Positions 62,835-64,000 of a stretch of DNA of 64,000 nucleotides are shown piece after piece. Source of the stretch: Onishia taeanensis (lineage in GTDB: Bacteria; Pseudomonadota; Gammaproteobacteria; Pseudomonadales; Halomonadaceae); the NCBI RefSeq assembly GCF_900100755.1, contig NZ_FNCI01000001.1, positions 248,001 through 312,000 of the forward strand, written 5' to 3'. Both the position numbers and the translations under genes were made by a program. Within the stretch, counting starts at the first letter, position 1. The number at the start of each line of letters is the position of its first letter. The notes beneath the pieces are model-generated. The model was given only the letters and a program-made list of their open reading frames with translations. It did no database searches and was not told the origin of the DNA.

Positions 62835-63353
62835 ATGTCCAAGGAAGGGTCCGTCGCGCCTAAAGAGCGCATTAATATCAAGTACGTTCCTGCCACCGGT
62901 GATCAGCAGGCTGAGACCGAGCTGCCGCAGAAGTTGCTGGTGGTTGGCGACTTCAAGGGCGGTGCCGAAGAGACGCCGATTGAAGAGCGCGAAGCGGTCT
63001 CGGTAGACAAGAATAACTTTCAGTCGGTGATGCGCGAGGCCGGTCTTGGCCTGCAGACCAGTGTGCCGAATCGTCTTGAAGAGGGTGCCGAAGAAGAAGG
63101 CCGTGACCTGGCAGTGGAGCTCAAGTTCAACTCCTTGCAGGATTTCGCGCCGGATAACGTGGCGCGCCAGGTGCCCGAGCTTCGCAAGCTGGTTGAACTG
63201 CGCGAAGCCTTGGTGGCACTGAAAGGCCCGCTCGGCAATGTGCCGGCTTTCCGCGAGCGCTTGCAAGCGCTTATCGAAAGCCCCGAGGCTCGGGATCAAC
63301 TGTTGAGCGAGCTCGAGCTGTTCGACAACGACGCTTCTTCAGACGAAACCTGA
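62835..63353 (+). CDS. tssB: TssB, T6SS sheath small subunit
   Basis: The 172-aa product (SKEGSVAPKERINIKYVPAT, KLLVVGDFKGGAEETPIEER, LQDFAPDNVARQVPELRKLV) is VipA/TssB, which with TssC forms the contractile sheath. It starts the structural part of the T6SS cluster; tssC follows 30 bases later. Confidence 0.96.
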   Translation: MSKEGSVAPKERINIKYVPATGDQQAETELPQKLLVVGDFKGGAEETPIEEREAVSVDKNNFQSVMREAGLGLQTSVPNRLEEGAEEEGRDLAVELKFNSLQDFAPDNVARQVPELRKLVELREALVALKGPLGNVPAFRERLQALIESPEARDQLLSELELFDNDASSDET

Positions 63354-63383
63354 TAACCCACGCACGGAGGCGAGGCATCCATC

Positions 63384-64000
63384 ATGACCGAATCCACACT
63401 TTCCAAGTCCCAGGCCACTGAAAGCACCGAGGAAGCCTCCCTGCTCGATCAGGTGATGGCGCAGACGCGCATGGCTCCTGCCGATGAAGGCTACGATGTG
63501 GCCAAGCAGGGCGTGGCAGCCTTCATTGGTGAGTTGCTCAAGAGCGATGATAAGCAGCAGGTCAATAAGTCGGTTGTCGACCGGATGATTGTAGAGCTGG
63601 ATCGCAAGATTGGCCATCAGGTCGATGAAGTCCTGCACGACAAGGAATTTCAGCAGCTGGAATCGGCCTGGCGTGGCCTCAAACTGCTGGTTGATCGCAC
63701 CGATTTTCGTGAGAACATCAAGCTCAACGTGTTGCACGCCACCAAGGAAGAGCTTCTCGAGGACTTCGAGTTTGCCCCCGAAATCGGCCAGAGCGGGCTG
63801 TACCAGCACGTCTATGCCGCCGAGTACGGCCAGTTCGGCGGCGAGCCGGTAGCGGCGATGATTGGGCACTATGAATTCACGCCCTCCACACCGGACATCA
63901 AGCTGCTGCAGTACACCGCGTCAGTAGGGGCCATGGCTCATGCGCCTTTCCTCTCTTCGGTGGATCCGAGCTTCTTCGGCATCGACAGCTTCGAAGAACT
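63384..64000 (+). CDS. tssC: TssC, T6SS sheath large subunit, N-terminal part
   Basis: The frame runs off the right edge. The 205 visible residues (SLLDQVMAQTRMAPADEGYD, EFQQLESAWRGLKLLVDRTD, VYAAEYGQFGGEPVAAMIGH) match VipB/TssC. The cluster should continue beyond the window. Confidence 0.96.
   Translation, partial: MTESTLSKSQATESTEEASLLDQVMAQTRMAPADEGYDVAKQGVAAFIGELLKSDDKQQVNKSVVDRMIVELDRKIGHQVDEVLHDKEFQQLESAWRGLKLLVDRTDFRENIKLNVLHATKEELLEDFEFAPEIGQSGLYQHVYAAEYGQFGGEPVAAMIGHYEFTPSTPDIKLLQYTASVGAMAHAPFLSSVDPSFFGIDSFEE

Noticed and set aside
62652-63299. A 215-codon minus-strand ORF opposite tssB
   Set aside because: Shadow of tssB; no independent evidence.

Overview
The window is a piece of a high-GC gammaproteobacterial chromosome, most likely from the Halomonas group. 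That placement is from recalled gene content and order (pgi, yqiA, parE, parC, serB; a TIGR02647 protein; epmB/efp/epmA; the long form of leuA) and is not backed by a search. It has three parts: host housekeeping genes (1-8935), one apparently complete lambda-like siphovirus prophage of about 37.4 kb (8936-46340), and host genes again (46288-64000) that end inside a type VI secretion (T6SS) cluster.

Left host part: the end of glucose-6-phosphate isomerase, a YqiA-type esterase, both topoisomerase IV subunits, phosphoserine phosphatase, a PAS-PAS-GGDEF diguanylate cyclase on the other strand, and a small TIGR02647 protein.

Prophage: a 53-bp perfect direct repeat (8936-8988 and 46288-46340) marks attL and attR. 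It is the first 53 bp of a voltage-gated ion-channel gene. The phage copy restores the full reading frame at the right end, so the channel gene is intact but now has phage DNA as its upstream region. Layout from the left: an AT-rich cargo ATPase gene between attL and the integrase; a leftward operon from an OL-like operator to the integrase (KilAC and PrtN-like regulators, DUF2303, DUF4224); a BRCT protein and an S24-type CI repressor lying between two operator clusters, as rexAB-cI lie in lambda; rightward early genes (Cro-like, CII-like, TraR-type zinc finger, primase, helicase); a nine-base repeat array that may be the replication origin; a Q-like gene followed by two terminators; lysis genes; HNH nuclease, terminase, portal, protease, capsid; head-tail and tail genes with a GGGAAAG frameshift site; a tape measure; a second cargo block (secreted protein, then an AT-rich two-gene nucleotidyltransferase module); tail-tip and fibre genes; and three small leftward genes near attR.

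Right host part: the ion channel, leuA with an attenuator-like leader, the EF-P module (epmB divergent from efp and epmA), then T6SS genes. hcp has a textbook sigma-54 promoter. vgrG overlaps a VasX-like pore-forming effector gene, which overlaps a membrane immunity-like gene. Three further copies of that gene follow: one frameshifted, one intact, one cut to 51 codons. After an 800-bp gap tssB and tssC begin.

The points most worth following up are the attL-side ATPase/nuclease-like cargo gene, the nucleotidyltransferase pair in the tail region, the BRCT gene in the rex position, and the immunity-gene array. Starts were chosen by ribosome-binding site and overlap with neighbours. No searches could be run, so family names rest on motif recognition.
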